Shown here piece after piece: positions 44,201 to 58,500 of a stretch of 64,000 nucleotides of DNA (positions are counted from its first letter, which is position 1; every line of letters starts with the position of its first letter). Origin of the DNA: Limnoperna fortunei (lineage: Eukaryota > Mollusca > Bivalvia > Mytilida > Modiolidae). The translations under genes and the position numbers were made by a program. Under the pieces are notes generated by a model, which was not told the origin of the DNA, searched no databases, and was given only the letters and a program-made list of their open reading frames with translations. The stretch is taken from NCBI GenBank assembly GCA_944474755.1, contig OX104115.1, forward strand, positions 60,144,648-60,208,647. The letters run 5' to 3'.

Positions 44201-45957
44201 TATTCTTTATCTCCCCATTAAAATATTTAAAGCATAACATGTTAGAAAATAAATGTAATAGGAGAGATCATAATTCTGTAAATGGTGTGGAATTTTCATT
44301 ACCCCTAATTGGTTATGCACTGACATTGGTATAAGGCTCTAACTCTTAATGATACAAATACCAATAAATGCATCATTACATCAGGGTAATGTTTCATATT
44401 ATATCAAGTTTATATAGTATGATAATAACTCCCAGGATCTTCTATTTTCGTCTGATAGATAATAATCAGCTAGTTTATAGATAGAGTCTATTTGACAAAT
44501 TCTTAGGTAAACTATTCTGTTCATTTATTTATCATAAAAGAATCACATCAGGTTAATTGTCATTGTGTGTCATTATTTGTGCAGATTAAATCACGTAGAA
44601 AGCGAATGGCCAGTAAAATTAAATACACTATTTCCATAGGAAAATCTATTAAGACTTACAATATACATGCCAAATGTATAATAGAACATAAAATCGAAAA
44701 TCACCAGCAATTAATGGAGTTTCCTAATTGTTAGCATTACCGATTAAATTCTACATATGAAAACGGACCGTAAATTAAAATTAGCGGGAAATGTTTTGTG
44801 GCTGATAAGGACTGATTTATGTTTTAATGTTGCTCTTCATGAATGTTAGGTAATCATCTAAACAATATGACAGTATCGTTATATTTAGATGTGTAACTTG
44901 ATGAAAGATATGAATATGCGAGAAATGATAACAAACGAAAAACCAAAAAATTAGAAACAAACGATCTTTGACAACGGCAAGGTAAACAATGAAAAGGCAA
45001 CTATTTTAACTAAACAAAGATGTCGAACGATAATTTATTGAATTCCTGCGACAGTTGTATGTATTTTATCATAAAGGATGTTAGTATATCTTGCGTGTGT
45101 CACATAGTTTATCCTAGAGAACAAACACACTTTGTTGTCTTAAAAAAATAATCTGATATATTTATATACGAGTAAGAGCGTTTTTATTCTATCACGTTTG
45201 TACTAAAATACGAATTTTTAAGTAAAATGGTTGTTGTTTTACTATATGTCAACAGTGATTGATCGTGGAATGTCATACATATTTTTAATTTATTAAACCT
45301 CTATTATTCTTTTAAATTACTTGCTGAAAAGAATTGGATTGAACCGAAGCCTAATGCGAATACGTAATATAAGTGTTATTATAATGTTTTGCTAGGAATG
45401 TAGAACTGTAGGTTACATACAATTAATAATGCTCATAGATGAGTTTGATTTTATACTATAATAACTAATTTAAAACTAATAAATCATAATTTTTGAATCT
45501 TAAATATCTAAACTCTAATACAAATTATCATTACTTATATGTAATTGATTATCACGTACAATATGAACGACACCTGCTTAGTTCTCTCGTACAAATAAAT
45601 AGATCTTTAGTCTGATATGTTAAATTAATGGCTATACAGGAAAGATGCATGTTAGCATTGAAATCTTTTAACTTGTCACACTTACAGTAAAACCTGTCCG
45701 TCGTTGAGGTTTGAAATGTAAATTACATGCACAGATCAATATATCTTTCATGACTGAAAAGACTACTTCTTGAACAAAATTGTTTCTTGATTTTTTACCA
45801 CAAAATGTCTGACAATGCTACACATGACATACATAATACACTATTTCCCTTTTTTAATAGACTGTAAAACAGATATTTTCGAATTTTCCAAGAAAAAACT
45901 AGGTAATGCTTTTTATGACTGACTGCAAAAAATTTGATGACAAAAAAACCCTACTTA
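41287..45957. other. No gene recognised apart from one diverged repeat
   Basis: AT-rich with no frame of coding quality on either strand; the mytilid-type repeat at 43245-43405 is the only structure found. Confidence 0.55.
43245..43405 (+). repeat. Mytilid-type repeat, diverged copy
   Basis: 'GGCCTTAGTCGGATTTGGTA', then 'GCGCAACTAATAAGTCTTAA' and 'GTAGAC', and finally 'CGTATCTTTGAAAG', follow the order of the 63.5-kb copy. Confidence 0.65.
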
Positions 45958-46012
45958 ATAACAAGAGCCAGAAGTCAAGGGATGATTACAAATTCTGAAT
46001 GAATGGTAATTG
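45958..46012 (+). repeat. Truncated copy of the 46.7-kb dispersed repeat
   Basis: 'AATAACAAGAGCCAGAAGTC' and 'TTACAAATTCTGAATGAA' match the opening of the copy at 46722, 0.7 kb away. Confidence 0.5.
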
Positions 46013-46721
46013 AAAAGGAAAAGAATTTAACGTTTTATATTTATACCGATTTTTATTTTAAATTGATTTTGGATGGGAGTTTATATAAAATCATGCTATT
46101 TGTAATATTTATTACAGGAAATAAAACTCATTTATCTTGGAATAATTTCACTGATACTATTTGCATCGTAAACATTACGTCAAAAAAGTAATTGAATGAA
46201 ATGACATTTAGTAAATATTCATATCAACATTTTATGACGCGTTTGTATTAATAACTGAATAAAAAAAAACGGTAACAACAAAACGAAATCCAAAGTATTG
46301 TTAAAACAAAGATGCTATCAGTGTTGAAATCAATGTTGCATTCTTAATGTTGTATGAACTATTTAAAGACCGGAAATGTGATATATTGCTGATTTATAAG
46401 ACCTTTGGTTATTTACATCGGGATAAAGCAAGACGTCAAGGTGTGAACAATGTGAAAAGATATAATGTCTACTGACGAAGTAATGGCTTATCTATCAACT
46501 AAAATTAATTTAAATTTGTTGCGTCATCTTTAAGTTAAATAACTTTAAATGTTTTTTTAATGATACATACATATGTGTGTTAGAAATAAACATTGAATGT
46601 AAATATTAGACTTAACGCCGTATGAAACCTTGTAGTCACACACGATTTAGGTATTATTTCATGACAAGCTTGTTAGACTAACATCTTTATTTTTTTTTTA
46701 AATATCAAAGAAAACCGACCG

Positions 46722-46975
46722 AATAACAAGAGCCAAAAGTTATTGGACAGTTACAAATTCGGAGATAGACAAACGCAAAACAAAAACAAACAGAAAAAGA
46801 GTAACCCGAACCCTATAAACCCGGACGAATAAGCAGTGCCTGCCACTAATTACACCATTTGTCGCGTTACCCAGTGTCATGTCCAGGGAAAAGTAAAATC
46901 CAGAAATAGGAAACACTACCAATTACTCAGCGAAAATGTCCGATCGTATTTAAGAGAATGATTTCCCACATTCGA
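46722..46975 (+). repeat. Dispersed repeat, family shared with 60440-60697
   Basis: 'AGAGTAACCCGAACCC', 'GACGAATAAGCAGTGCCTG', 'AATCCAGAAATAGGAAA' and 'CGATCGTATTTAAGAG' recur in order at 60.4-60.7 kb. 45958-46012 carries the first 50 bases ('AACAAGAGCCAGAAGTCA'). Related to a mytilid repeat I recall containing 'TTCAGGTGCTCCGG'. Confidence 0.7.
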
Positions 46976-46976
46976 A

Positions 46977-47150
46977 TTGTTTGTTTATCTAAAAAGGGTT
47001 TTACCTCACTTTCAACAACTTTGTTAGGTATATCATGAAGTCCAGATTTTTTTGGCGGGGGGGAGGAGAAAGCCAGATAACCCAACTTTCGCCAGAAGAG
47101 TGTGCAATCTATGTCATTTAAGGTTAAAGTCTACCACATTCTGACCGCGG
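46977..47150 (-). mobile_element. Degraded SINE copy
   Basis: Recognisable from the tail 'GTTTGTTTATCTA', 'TATATCATGAAGTCCAG', a G-run, and 'GTGTGCAATCTATGTCATTT'. The head is lost. Confidence 0.55.
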
Positions 47151-49624
47151 AGTCCTTTGATTTGATTTCAGGTAATTTTTCAACACGATATCATGTATCC
47201 ATGTAAGTAATGTAATGTATAGAATTATGTAATAAGGTACTAATATTAGATATGTAAAATATCTAGTAATGTACGTATATCATAATGTAAAAGATGTGAA
47301 CATGTACAACTATCAGATATAAAATAGATAATAATTGTGACCTTTTGATCATAAATATAATAGTTTACGTTTTTACGATCCAGGATTTCAGACTAAATGA
47401 TTTAAATTAAATAAGTGTTACAAAATAAAATAAAAAAATACGCATTTGCACAAATTTATGTAGGCATTAATGCCGGAGTCTAAATGGCAGTATATTGACT
47501 TTGAGACACATATTCATTTAAAGAGTAGTGTATGGTTACCTTTTTAAAGAGAAACGACATGTGTCACAGAAATTGAAGGTTATACAAGTTTTAAAAATTT
47601 AGTTCCATGTTATTTTCATTTAAATAACTTCTAAAAACGTAAAAATAAAAACAAACATTTTTCTTTCCATTTATAGTCTTTTAATACAAATTTAGGCATA
47701 CGGAAAGCATACGGAATAAATTATGCATTTCATATAACAAATAGTTGGTGGGGAAAAGCTCATAAAAGGGTATTATATATAGTTGCTGAAGATTTTAGAT
47801 TAATTGACATATTGTTTTATTACCAACGACAAAATTTTAATGGCTAATTGCTGTATACCGTTGTGATGGCTATTCGTTTGCTATACTTCAAACAAAATAA
47901 ACAATGCTTTAACGCTCCCATCTGCATTGTAGAGAAATTGCAAAGGAATGCTTGAAACATTTATTCAACAAATTTGACCGCCCACCAAACAATGAATATG
48001 ATAGAACAGCTTAATTTCAGACGTCATATATAGACCACTTGTAATAAGAAACATCTGGTGAGGAATGCTTCTGTTATACCAAAAGACTCAGAGACTTAAA
48101 TGAACGAGTATAAACTAATGATTGAATTTCTTAATTGTGATAAAAATTAGGTACAGATACAGTTTCAAGGAAGAAAGTACTCTGTCAACTACATCGTAGT
48201 GACAAAACAACTTAGCTAAATAAATTGTTAAATTTCAATTAAGTTTTAAACAAAAACAACAAAATTACAGATTATATTTTATTAATTGTGAAAAACAAAT
48301 GTGTTTATATCGATATATGTAAGGATTGTTTTCAATTGTTGGTTAAATTATTGGATATAGACCACTAATGGTGTAAACCGATCCAAAGTCGTTTTTACCA
48401 AAATCTATCAATCAACTGATACGATCTCTATATTTTTACTTCCATATTATAAAAGAAATGAAAATATCAATATTTAACAAAACATCAATAATATGGAACT
48501 GGTTGCCACTTGTTGTTTGTGGAGGAATGCATGTATATCGTCAACGTCATCAACGTCATTAATCAATCACGTGCTGGGGGCGTAGTTAAGCGCCGTTATT
48601 AAATACGAAATGGACAACGTTGCTCAACTATAAAGTACGATAAGAGTTAGTAAAAGTTTCCATTTTGCTAAGTTAAGATATATGCTACTGGTATGTTTAT
48701 GTTTATCGTGCTATTACCAAATGAAAAGTTCGATGACATTCAATGTGTTATCTGGCTTTTCATTAAAACTTGACGCCATTTTGTAGCAAAAAAAACGGTT
48801 CAAAAGTGGCTCTAACCCACATGAATCTAGAATTTAAAATGACTTGCATTCCATTGATTTCTAATATCATTACCATTTCTATATCGGTTATGTAGTAATG
48901 GTTATATATCTTACAAATTTAGTCATTGTTTGAAAAATGTTCCTTTTATTAACAATTGAAACCAGGCATCAAACGTTTCAACTTTTCTCTCTTTTGTCAT
49001 TCGATGTGAAATACAATAATACAATGCGTTTAGAAAGACACACAAATAAACCCTATAACATTTCTTAATTTACCTTGAAATAAGTCAAGAACTCAACGAA
49101 TAGGTAAAATAAATAAAACGCTCATTCAACATCATAACTTAACACCTTATTGCTAACAGTATAATGAAATGTTTGTTATGATCAATATATATTAAAAGCT
49201 TTATAAGTTGGACTGTGTACTTATTATTATATGACAATGATACCTTCAATAAAGCTTGATAGGGATAAACATGAGAACACCTCTAGTTCAATAGTTACCG
49301 TTAAATAAAGTGTTAAGTAAATGTTGGGAACTAGAAGTTCCGGAAGTCAATTATTACAAAATCAATGTCTGTTATTGTAGTACAATAAAACAGTTTTATT
49401 TAATTCAAACCGGGTTGTTTAATATTTAGATAAATACAATGATTATTTGGAAAATGAAAATTCTCAATGTAAATTTTATTGCTATCGATCAGATTTGACC
49501 AAGGAATTTATCACAATGAATTATAAAAGTCATTTAATTAAATAGGTTTTATTCTTTTTATTTTTTTCGCCAGCTACAACATGTCTTTTAAAATGTTTGT
49601 CATACTGAATTTTTTCCAACACTT
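47151..49624. other. No gene recognised
   Basis: AT-rich. A slightly CpG-richer patch at about 48535-48600 contains CAACGTCAT direct repeats and one CACGTG, without a coding frame. Confidence 0.5.
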
Positions 49625-49976
49625 GGCTAATAATATCTAAAATTATGACATATTTTTTATTTGAAAACACCAATTTTCATGGACAGAATGAAATTCTACC
49701 GTTTAAGGGTTTGGTCAACTGTTCAATCCATGAAAAAAAAGAATTCTTTTGAAATGAGTACCCAATCTGCGATAGAAAATATGACATATTCCAATATAAA
49801 ATGAATACCCAAATATCTAAAAGTATATATTTTTATAAAAAAACACGAATTTTTATGGACAGAAGGAAATTCTACCGTCTAATGGTTTGGTTAACTGTTC
49901 AATCCACGAAAAAATCTTTTGAGATCAGTAACCAATCTGCGATTGAAAATATGACATTTCCTTATAAAAAAATCTA
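49625..49976. repeat. 176-bp tandem duplication
   Basis: 'TGAAATTCTACCGTTTAAGG' near 49690 and 'GGAAATTCTACCGTCTAATG' near 49866 head two similar units. 'CCAATCTGCGAT.GAAAATATGACAT' occurs in both. Confidence 0.8.
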
Positions 49977-51002
49977 ATGCCTTTAGTTTGTGGTTCCCAT
50001 CACTGAAACTTTATTTTTCACCAGGCACTCCAGGTTTTTCCTCAGTAAAACTGGACGTTATAATATGGTTAAGCTTTAAAAACAGAAAGTTTAAATAACA
50101 TAATTATTTTTTTTAACCACCATATTTAAAGTTTATATAAAACACGAATATTTCCGGTTCAACTAAAAGCTTAATAAAAAATAAGCCATTTTTATTAAAT
50201 GCTAAGATCACCGAACTTATTGTTTTCGCAGAAACACTTCCAACATAATAACACAGTTTGAAATCAATTAATGTCTGAATGGCGAAAATTGATTTTACTT
50301 GCCAAAATACATAATAAATAGACAACAACTTACCTTAAGGCTTCAGTGTTCCAATATTAAAACTTATCATAGATATAATTTGTACATTTTGTAGTTATTT
50401 GTTAAACATAGATTGTCCATTAAGGCAAGTGGTCTGAAGTATCATTGTATTAAGCGTGTCATTCTTAAAGAAAGCATTCATAGCTTTAACACCAATCAAA
50501 TTGAACTTAATAGAAAGGTGAACGGATTTATATTTATTTCTTTTTAATTGATTATTAAATGACCAAAATATTTATCAGTATTCATTCATTTTGAAAAGAC
50601 CGTTAAGGAAAGTGTGGATAATTAATGGACTTGACGCAATTAACCTTTAAACTAATTATTCTGTTTAGACAAGAAATCTACCAGGTAATCAACATATTTA
50701 TAATTCTATCCCAAGGTGCAGTTAACTAAATATGTTCTCGTATTTATATAAAGGGATAAACAAATACTGTTATCTCGTGCCTTTTCTGCTAGGAATAAAC
50801 CGACATAATGCATTATTGCAATGGCATTCAAGACACTGTTACTTGTATTCCAAATCAGTATATTTATTGGCTCAATATTTTACATGTAAATTTATAATAC
50901 ATGAAACCGATATAAGCGCTCATTGCGTTTGTTTATTTGTCAATCTTGACTTTACTACCTATGGGCTTATGTTGTTGTAATTGTAATGCGATGATTATTT
51001 TG

Positions 51003-51268
51003 TTTGTTTGATTGTTTGAATGATGTTTTAACACCACTTTCAGCAATTTTTCAGCTATATCATGGCGTCCAGTTTTTATTGGGGGAGGAAGCCGGAGTAC
51101 CCGGAGAGAACCCCCGACCTTCGGTAGGAAAACTGGCAATCCTTGTCAATTAAGAATGGAGTCGAGTACACCCTGCCCGCAGTGAGACTCGAACCCGCAA
51201 CCTCAGTGTTGACAGACCACGTAATCAATAGTAGACGAACTACCTTAACCACTCGGCCACCGAGACCC
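51003..51268 (-). mobile_element. Full-length SINE with perfect 14-bp target duplications
   Basis: CGATGATTATTTTG occurs at 50989-51002 and 51269-51282. The head reads 'GGTCTCGGTGGCCGAGTGG' on the minus strand with B-box 'GCGGGTTCGAGTCTC'. The best reference copy of the family in this window. Confidence 0.93.
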
Positions 51269-51779
51269 CGATGATTATTTTGCAAGCCCATTATGATACA
51301 CAAGCATTTTCATCATCACGCCAACACTAGTTGTAATCCGGAGTTAAAAAAACGTTTGACAGATTGGTTATTTATTACTGAAGCAATTGATACGAGCAAT
51401 AAAAAAATATTTTTGTCTATTACAGATTTGGTGAAAACATGGCAAACCATGGCATATACTGTACTATATATATACTATTTCATATATACATGAAATTTTT
51501 GCAAAGATGTTTCGCACGCGGAATTGGTGAGAACTTTGACGTCAAGAAATTGGATGCGTCGTTAGCAACAATATCAGTTTGTAATGCCGTAGTACATCAG
51601 TTTCTTCATTGGAAAAAATCATAAGAAATTTAACTCTTATTAAGTAAGCTCGCCATTTACTATATTTCTCCACTAAATCTAAATCGATATTATTACTTTA
51701 TTGAGTGAGAAATATTTTAATCCATTAGCATCATAAGAAGAATATATTATAAATATTGGAGCACCGATATCAGATAATG

Positions 51780-51947
51780 TACCTGCGGGTAGGGTGTACT
51801 CGACTCCAATCTTTATTGACAAGGATTGCCAGTTTTCCTACCGATGGTCGGGGTACTCCGCCTTCCTTCCCAATTAAAACACGACGCTGTGATAAAGCTA
51901 ATAAACTTATAAGAGTGGCGTTAAACACCATTGAAAAACAAATAATC
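51780..51947 (+). mobile_element. 5'-truncated SINE copy, plus orientation
   Basis: Begins in the body ('CCTGCGGGTAGGGTGTACTC') and runs to the (CAAA)-like tail 'CCATTGAAAAACAAATAAT'. Lies 500 bp from the inverse copy at 51003-51268. No duplication seen. Confidence 0.75.
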
Positions 51948-54900
51948 AGAAGGGTATATCATGTCAAACTTAAAGCTTATGAGTTACACTTTATGAGCCG
52001 AATTCGAATTTTGTCATATACCATGCATAATAGGAATAACTGCGTATATTATACATGTATAATAGTTCGAATCTATATCTAGACATATATAAATAATGAT
52101 ATACGAGATTTACTAACTGTAATTTTTTTTAAAACATGTAATTATCTCTATTTCTGTGAAAATATATGTTGTAAAAGAATTATATTTTGTGAACGGCATT
52201 TTATTAGCTAGATTTTGCATAACAGATTTACATTCGGGTATTTGTCAAATTATTGATAAAATAAAATATATTTACAGAAAGATGTTCCTGCGGCACTCGA
52301 TGAGATAAACTTATGATACTTTGTGGCTTTTGGAATTTTTCACCAAAGACAAGGTAAAAACAAGAAATCTTTGTTGCTAATCGACAATAAATAACGACAA
52401 CACACTGTGTTTATATTTTAACTAAATTTAACGAAAGTGTTAAAGTAAAAGTTGCACCGCTCAGATTTCAATTTTTGGTGACGTTGATTAGTAAAAAATA
52501 AAGTATGAATTGTTATTGATTGATGTGCAAAGAAGATTATATTGATGGTGGTAAATCAAAATAAGGAAAAACAACTGATTCATATGGCACCTAATTCAAC
52601 TGAATATTGTACAAAAAAGAAAAAAAACACTATTATAATTGATTTTCAAAATTGTTGATGCAATGTAAGAGTTATTTTCTGAACAATTTTAAAATATAAT
52701 TTGCGTTTCTCAGAAACATAGCTCCATTATGATGGACTGATTATGATTTTACATCCTGTCTAAGATATTGGTTCTTTTAAACATTTCATTCAAATTTCAT
52801 AAAAATGCGCAAGAAATGTTTCGAACTCACGGAAGACGGACTTACAGCCGCGTTGCGACAGGAGGGGCGAAAATACAATTCAAAGTTTATCAGAGTTTCA
52901 GAGGACAAGAATTTTCTATTTTATTCATGATACCTTAGGGGGGTACAAAGTACAAAAAGTACCATACTCAACTTGCAACATATAGTTACAAAAAAAAACT
53001 CCGGCCCAGAAACAAGTCTTAGTATCCAAGTTAGGTTCTGATATGCATATGTTTAAACAAAATTACAATAGCAATGTACACTTGATTAAAAAATTGCTGC
53101 AGACGTAATCAAAAACAAATTCCAAGTTCAACCTTTAGAAGAAGCAACAACAAAAACACATGAAAACAAAGTTGTGATATCCGTTGATCTAGAAAGGTTA
53201 GCATATCCTGCTGTATTATGACATCTTCCGTGTTACTTATGATAAACATCTTGGATGAAGTTACAAAAACAGGAGAGACCAGTAAGTTTACCACATGTGG
53301 GACTAATACCTAAATTCAACCAATCTTTAATGTGGCGGTAATAAAATGTACGTAAATACCATGATTTGAATGTCAGAGATCTTTGCTTTATTGTTTGTTT
53401 AGTGAGGAGCAATCCTCTGTCAACAAAATCACTGTATAAATTACTGGCGGAAATAAGCTGTGATATATACAATCCTTGCTGAATACTGCACAAAAATGGA
53501 AAGTTTATGTTTGGGAACGTAAAACGGTCTCGCTGGTAGTATACTTTATTGTGTAACATGCCAGCGTGGATGATTTAAAGATATATTAGTAGATCTAAAT
53601 ACTGCACAAACTTTTATTGTTATTGTCTACCGGTATAAAACAAAGGATGTTTATACAAGAAACTGTGATTAATCCGTTATTTAACCGTTATTATTACCTG
53701 TAAATATCGATTTCCAATTAAAACACCTACCTGTCATTTGTCCGCGTGTATTAACCAAGTTCTATCAGAAACTGATCGTTATTGCAATACCAATTAATAA
53801 AAAACTCATTGTTTTAATGCGTTTAAGATTTAAATGTATAGAAAAAATGTGTACTTTTGATTCACCCTATCTACTTTCGGTAAATATAAACGACAACAGA
53901 AATAAAAACTAGACATTTTTTTGTTAAAGATGTAAAACCGCAAAAATTAAAATCAGCAAAAATAAAATATCAGAATTTCAATCCCAATCCGCAAAAATTT
54001 CACACCGCAAAAATTACCGGTTATACGGTATTTGTTGTCTATTTAATCTGAAAATAACCAAAAAAAATTGCTAAGTGATATGACAACAACCTTTTATCGT
54101 AAAAGATCTTAAAAATAACATATACATATAATTTTGATTTATTAATACGGTAAAAAGAAGACACTATTATGGAAATCACAAACTCGAAAGATATCTTTTG
54201 ACTGTAAATATCCTTATTGCTAAAATAATAAGATTAAAAAATAATTTTATAAGAATTTATTGTGCCTGATACATAATATTAAACATGCTCTGAAAGAAGT
54301 TCGAAACAAGATTAGAAATCGTACTAAGGTAAAACCCATGAAATATATGTACAATACAACAGCATCAAATGTATTAATCTGTATCAAAGTAGGAATCTGT
54401 TTGACGTTGTTTACTTTCAAATTAAATTTAACGTTATCTAAGTTGTCAATCTATGTGAATCCTATGATAATTTACCATGCTCAAGTTTAATTTAATCTGT
54501 AATAAATGTATTATCAGTCGCCCTAAAAATGATGACTTGTAGTATTCGATGGTATCGCAATTTATACGGATTTAAGTTGATTTATGTAGCACAGTCGTTA
54601 ATTTGTTAGTCTGTGTCAAGAACATTAAAATTTAATACTGTGTTATTTTTATATATAATGGTTTTATTAAAAGGGACCCAACTGAAGTGCAGTATTTTAC
54701 TTGTGGTTTTATGAATCTGTGTTTCAGAAACTAAAAACAATCAATGGGTCCATAACGATCATAAAATAAAGCAGGAATGACCTCCGTAAACATTCACATT
54801 TTACATCGCAATAGCAAGTGTCGTAAATGTACAAAAAGTGCAACTGATGTAACGAAAATGTTCTTGAAATCATATCATAACATTCTGTTATTTCTCTTCT

Positions 54901-55384
54901 TATTACTATGCTTTTTAGGAAAAATAATTAGTGACGATGCTGTTAATCTTGGACTATGTTAATGTAGTAATGTGCTTATTTGAGCTACAGTTGAATGACG
55001 TTTAACATTAAACAATAAACTATTTTAAATTTAACTGTGCAAAAATTATTGGTCAGATTTTTTCAATACAATTATATAACATGTATAATTCCGTAATTCA
55101 TTTCCTTATATGTGTTTGACTTCTTGGATAGTGTATATAATTTAACATTCACTCTGGCACTTTGAAACACTGGCAACTTTGCAGTGTAGTCTTCTCTTAT
55201 AATTTCAACATTTCTGTTTTATATGTTTTATGGTAAAATGTATGAGAACTTCTTTTAATTTTTTTCAGAGTAAAATTATTTACTTGACGTTTAAATTGAG
55301 CTGGGTTTTTTGTTAAGCATCAGTTTTGTGAAATCGGTTGCTAGAAGGGGGGAATATTAATAAGACTTGTCAATGTTTATGGTC
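51948..55384. other. No gene recognised
   Basis: AT-rich. Frames at 53109-53559 and 54260-54490 lack conserved-looking composition. 53935-54040 repeats 'CCGCAAAAATT', a motif also present near 60268. Confidence 0.5.
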
Positions 55385-55626
55385 AATATTGTGAAATTAT
55401 TGCCATTTTTGTAGATTTGAAAAAGAGAAAGATCAAGGTATCTACAAAAGGCTAAATTTTCTGTTCCTACCCAATACTCCATACCTTTCGGTGGCAGTCC
55501 AAATTTTGTTTCCATTGCTCTTTCCCGTTTCTCCGTTGATTTATTGTATGTTAACTTGTTCTCGTCCTAAATACAGCTGCAATACTGTTTGCTGCACGTT
55601 AAGCCCATATCCAATCAATCAATCAA
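55385..55626 (+). repeat. (ATCA)n-family repeat copy
   Basis: 'ACAAAAGGCTAAATTTTCTG', 'TTTATTGTATGTTAACTTGT' and tail 'CCAATCAATCAATCAA' match the 19590-20000 copy. Confidence 0.75.
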
Positions 55627-55704
55627 CCTTAACGAATTCAAGTTAAATAGACCGCATAAGGATAATTTAATCCCTAATGTTCATCATGTAACTTGATTTA
55701 AATT

Positions 55705-55790
55705 TTCTATTGATTGATTGGTTAATTTGTCTTGAACGTCCAGCAAGCAATATTTCAGCTATATTCAGGACATATTTTCCATACGGAGTA
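55705..55790 (-). repeat. (ATCA)n-family repeat, short inverse copy
   Basis: 'TTGATTGATTGGTTAA' followed by 'GTCCAGCAAGCAATA' and 'CAGCTATATTCAGGACA' is the family's 3' end inverted. Only 80 bp from the direct copy at 55385-55626. Confidence 0.65.
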
Positions 55791-57392
55791 CTTAAATATA
55801 ATCTGCATACTTGTGATTTACTTGTCCCCAAATAATATTTGCCCTGCCCCTAAATACCACATTATGTTACTTATAGATTTTAATATCTATATAAAGACTG
55901 ATAAAATAGTATCACAATAATGTGGACAGGAAGTCAACAGCAACTCAGTAAATTATTGAAAGTGTGAATAATAATTATTTAAAACATTTATCTCTTCAAC
56001 ATGAATGCATTAACTGCATATTGTGGGTATAACCATACATTCACCTTAACACACAAATTAATTACAAATTATATTGCATTTTAAACAAGTTAAAAATTCC
56101 ATCAGCATTCGTTGCTATATAACATAATCACTCATATTGTATTGTAAACACATTACAACCATCAGTTTCCTTTGAAGATTGAATTTATTGTTAGTTTTCT
56201 TTTTATTTGTTTTACCTTTAGAAGATTTTTTTAGCCTTTTTGATGTAAACATTACACTCAATATTACTATTCTACGTATATATTAAAGAGAGAGGAAACA
56301 ATACTATAATAGCATTAATAAACATAAACACGACAAGGAAAAGACGAACAAAAACAGAAAAAATATTATTGTAGGAAATGTGAAAATTAAAGCAGTCGAT
56401 AAAAACTGGCACTTAACACAAACCAAACGCCTATGGTAGATATTAAATTAATTTGTTGCATCATCGAGTTCAAATCTAAAGAAATCACCTTCATATTTGT
56501 ATGTTTATAGGTTTCTGATCAAATACTTTTATACATATTCATCATTTTTGCATATTAAATTCTGTTGGTTTGTTTTGCTTGATTTAAGGTGATACTTTAT
56601 TTTCATAAATTGCACAATCATGGAATTTTAAGTTACAATCCACTGACTTTTCAAATTGCTTTAACAAAATAAAGAATTATATAAAAGTATTTTGTTTTGA
56701 AAGGGAATATTCATTAAGTACGTATATTTGAAACCGCAGAATTGACTGCACCAAAATGTTAATATCTCACAAGGTTAGTAATTAAATTGCAAGCTAATGC
56801 GTTACAGTGTAATTGCAAGTTTATGATTTTATGCATTAGCAAACCAAAGAGAAAACATACATTGAACAAACGAACATGCATGCTGCAACCTTCATGTAAC
56901 AGTGTGTTAGTAATAAAACTGCATTTGTTTCGTTCGCTGTATTAAAGAAATATACAAAACAATAAGAATTACAATCTATGTAAAGATTTTTTTAATGTTA
57001 CATCACCCACAAATTTGAACAAGTAACTATTTAGAATCAAATCAAGCTTTTGATGTAGCTGATTAATTTATGTTTAACGCCAAACCACTAACATCTCGGA
57101 CATATTAAGCCTGGGGCAAGTAAACAAAAAATCAATAATTTAAAGTAAGTTGAAAAAAAAAGAAAACTGAGTTAACTGTGGTTGAGGAGAGGGGAAAGAA
57201 GTTTTAGTCTTGCAAATGACTACGCAATTGATTTAGCAGCTGGCAAATACCCTTCTTGCCTTCTCCGTTAAGGATTAGGCAATGAATGTTTATAACTTTT
57301 CTAATTTGAATTTTTTCTAATGAAATTAATTGTAAGAGATCTTCAAGCAACCATACTATGTATTGATTATATTTTTGCCTGTACATTATTGG

Positions 57393-57552
57393 ACTGGTGT
57401 AATCTCACTAGCGTGTCAACACTGAGGTTGTGAGCTCGAGCATTGCTGCAAGCAAAGTATGCTCGACTGAAATGGAAAATGAGTAAAAGTGTTAGTTTTC
57501 CTTATGATTGTCGAGCGTTATAATGATGTACACGTGGCGTTAATTTCTATTT
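57393..57552 (+). mobile_element. Highly degraded SINE copy
   Basis: 'GTGTCAACACTGAGGTTGTG' followed by 'AGCTCGAG' and 'GCTCGACTGAAATGG' retain the SINE order; the remainder is eroded. Confidence 0.45.
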
Positions 57553-58420
57553 AAATAAACAATATATTAAGAGTAATGTTTAGTTCAAAGCATCTAAGTG
57601 TTTAGTGGGCTTGGGTTACTGTATATTTGTTTAAATACTTAAATACTTTGTTTTCTTATCTGCGCCGTGTGTTGTTCTCTCTATGAGGATTATTGACCTT
57701 GGTTAAAATGTGTAAAATGAAAAAGATGGCATCAGGTAACGTTTCCTTAAATTACCCTTATGATCTTTTACATAGTTAAACTGTTACATCTTTTTGCAAT
57801 GATTGATATGACAAAAGTTCATCTATCAACATCAATCAAAAACGTAACTACTTTTTCCACACTGTTAGGTTTTTACTATAATTGAACCTTTGGTTGCTGC
57901 AACAATAACGCAAGTAAACATTCACTATTAATTTAAATAGTATCCAGAAATTACTATTTAAATAGAAAAAAGGTTTAAACGATCGAAATGATTGAAGGTA
58001 AGGAGACTTTTAGATAAATCTATGATTAAATCACGACGTAGTAGTTGCAAATTATTAAAAATTATTTACAATTATGAAATCTAGGAGTAAACATCTTTAC
58101 AAGGTCTTAATAATGAGTTCGCCCATAAACGTCCTTAGATTTTACACAGATTAATGTCCCTATTTCAAACTACAATATTGCGCCGAGTATACTACTTATA
58201 TATGTGTTCCAGAGCAAACTGAAAAATCAAATGATATGAAAAGTGACAAACCTTAATATGAGGATAACAATGTTAGAGAAACATTATTACTAATTTAGAT
58301 ACATATGTATATCAAGATTATTTTAACCAAACATTAATATCACGATTCAGTTAATCACTAAAATACTTAAACATGTTCAAATAAGTATCGTCAACGTAAC
58401 TAATATTATAATATTGACTA

Positions 58421-58500
58421 CACTAGACGCTCGTTTCCGCTAAAAACTTATCAGCCCTCAAACCAAACTTATTACACTAAATCCGGCAATTAAAAAATAT
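58421..58500 (-). repeat. Mytilid-type repeat, short inverse copy
   Basis: 'CTACACTAGACGCTCGTTTC', 'TTATCAGCCCTCAAACC' and 'CACTAAATCCGGCAATTAA' correspond to the inverse of the same block. Confidence 0.6.

Noticed and set aside
51180..51262. tRNA gene suggested by A-box and B-box motifs; same at 4020-4110 and 41190-41270
   Set aside because: The anticodon arm and acceptor pairing are absent and the sequence continues into a SINE body with target duplications.
51076..51303. 75-residue minus-strand frame; a similar frame occurs at 41079-41297
   Set aside because: Both are the tRNA-like and body regions of SINE copies; the shared peptide reflects repeat identity, not a gene family.
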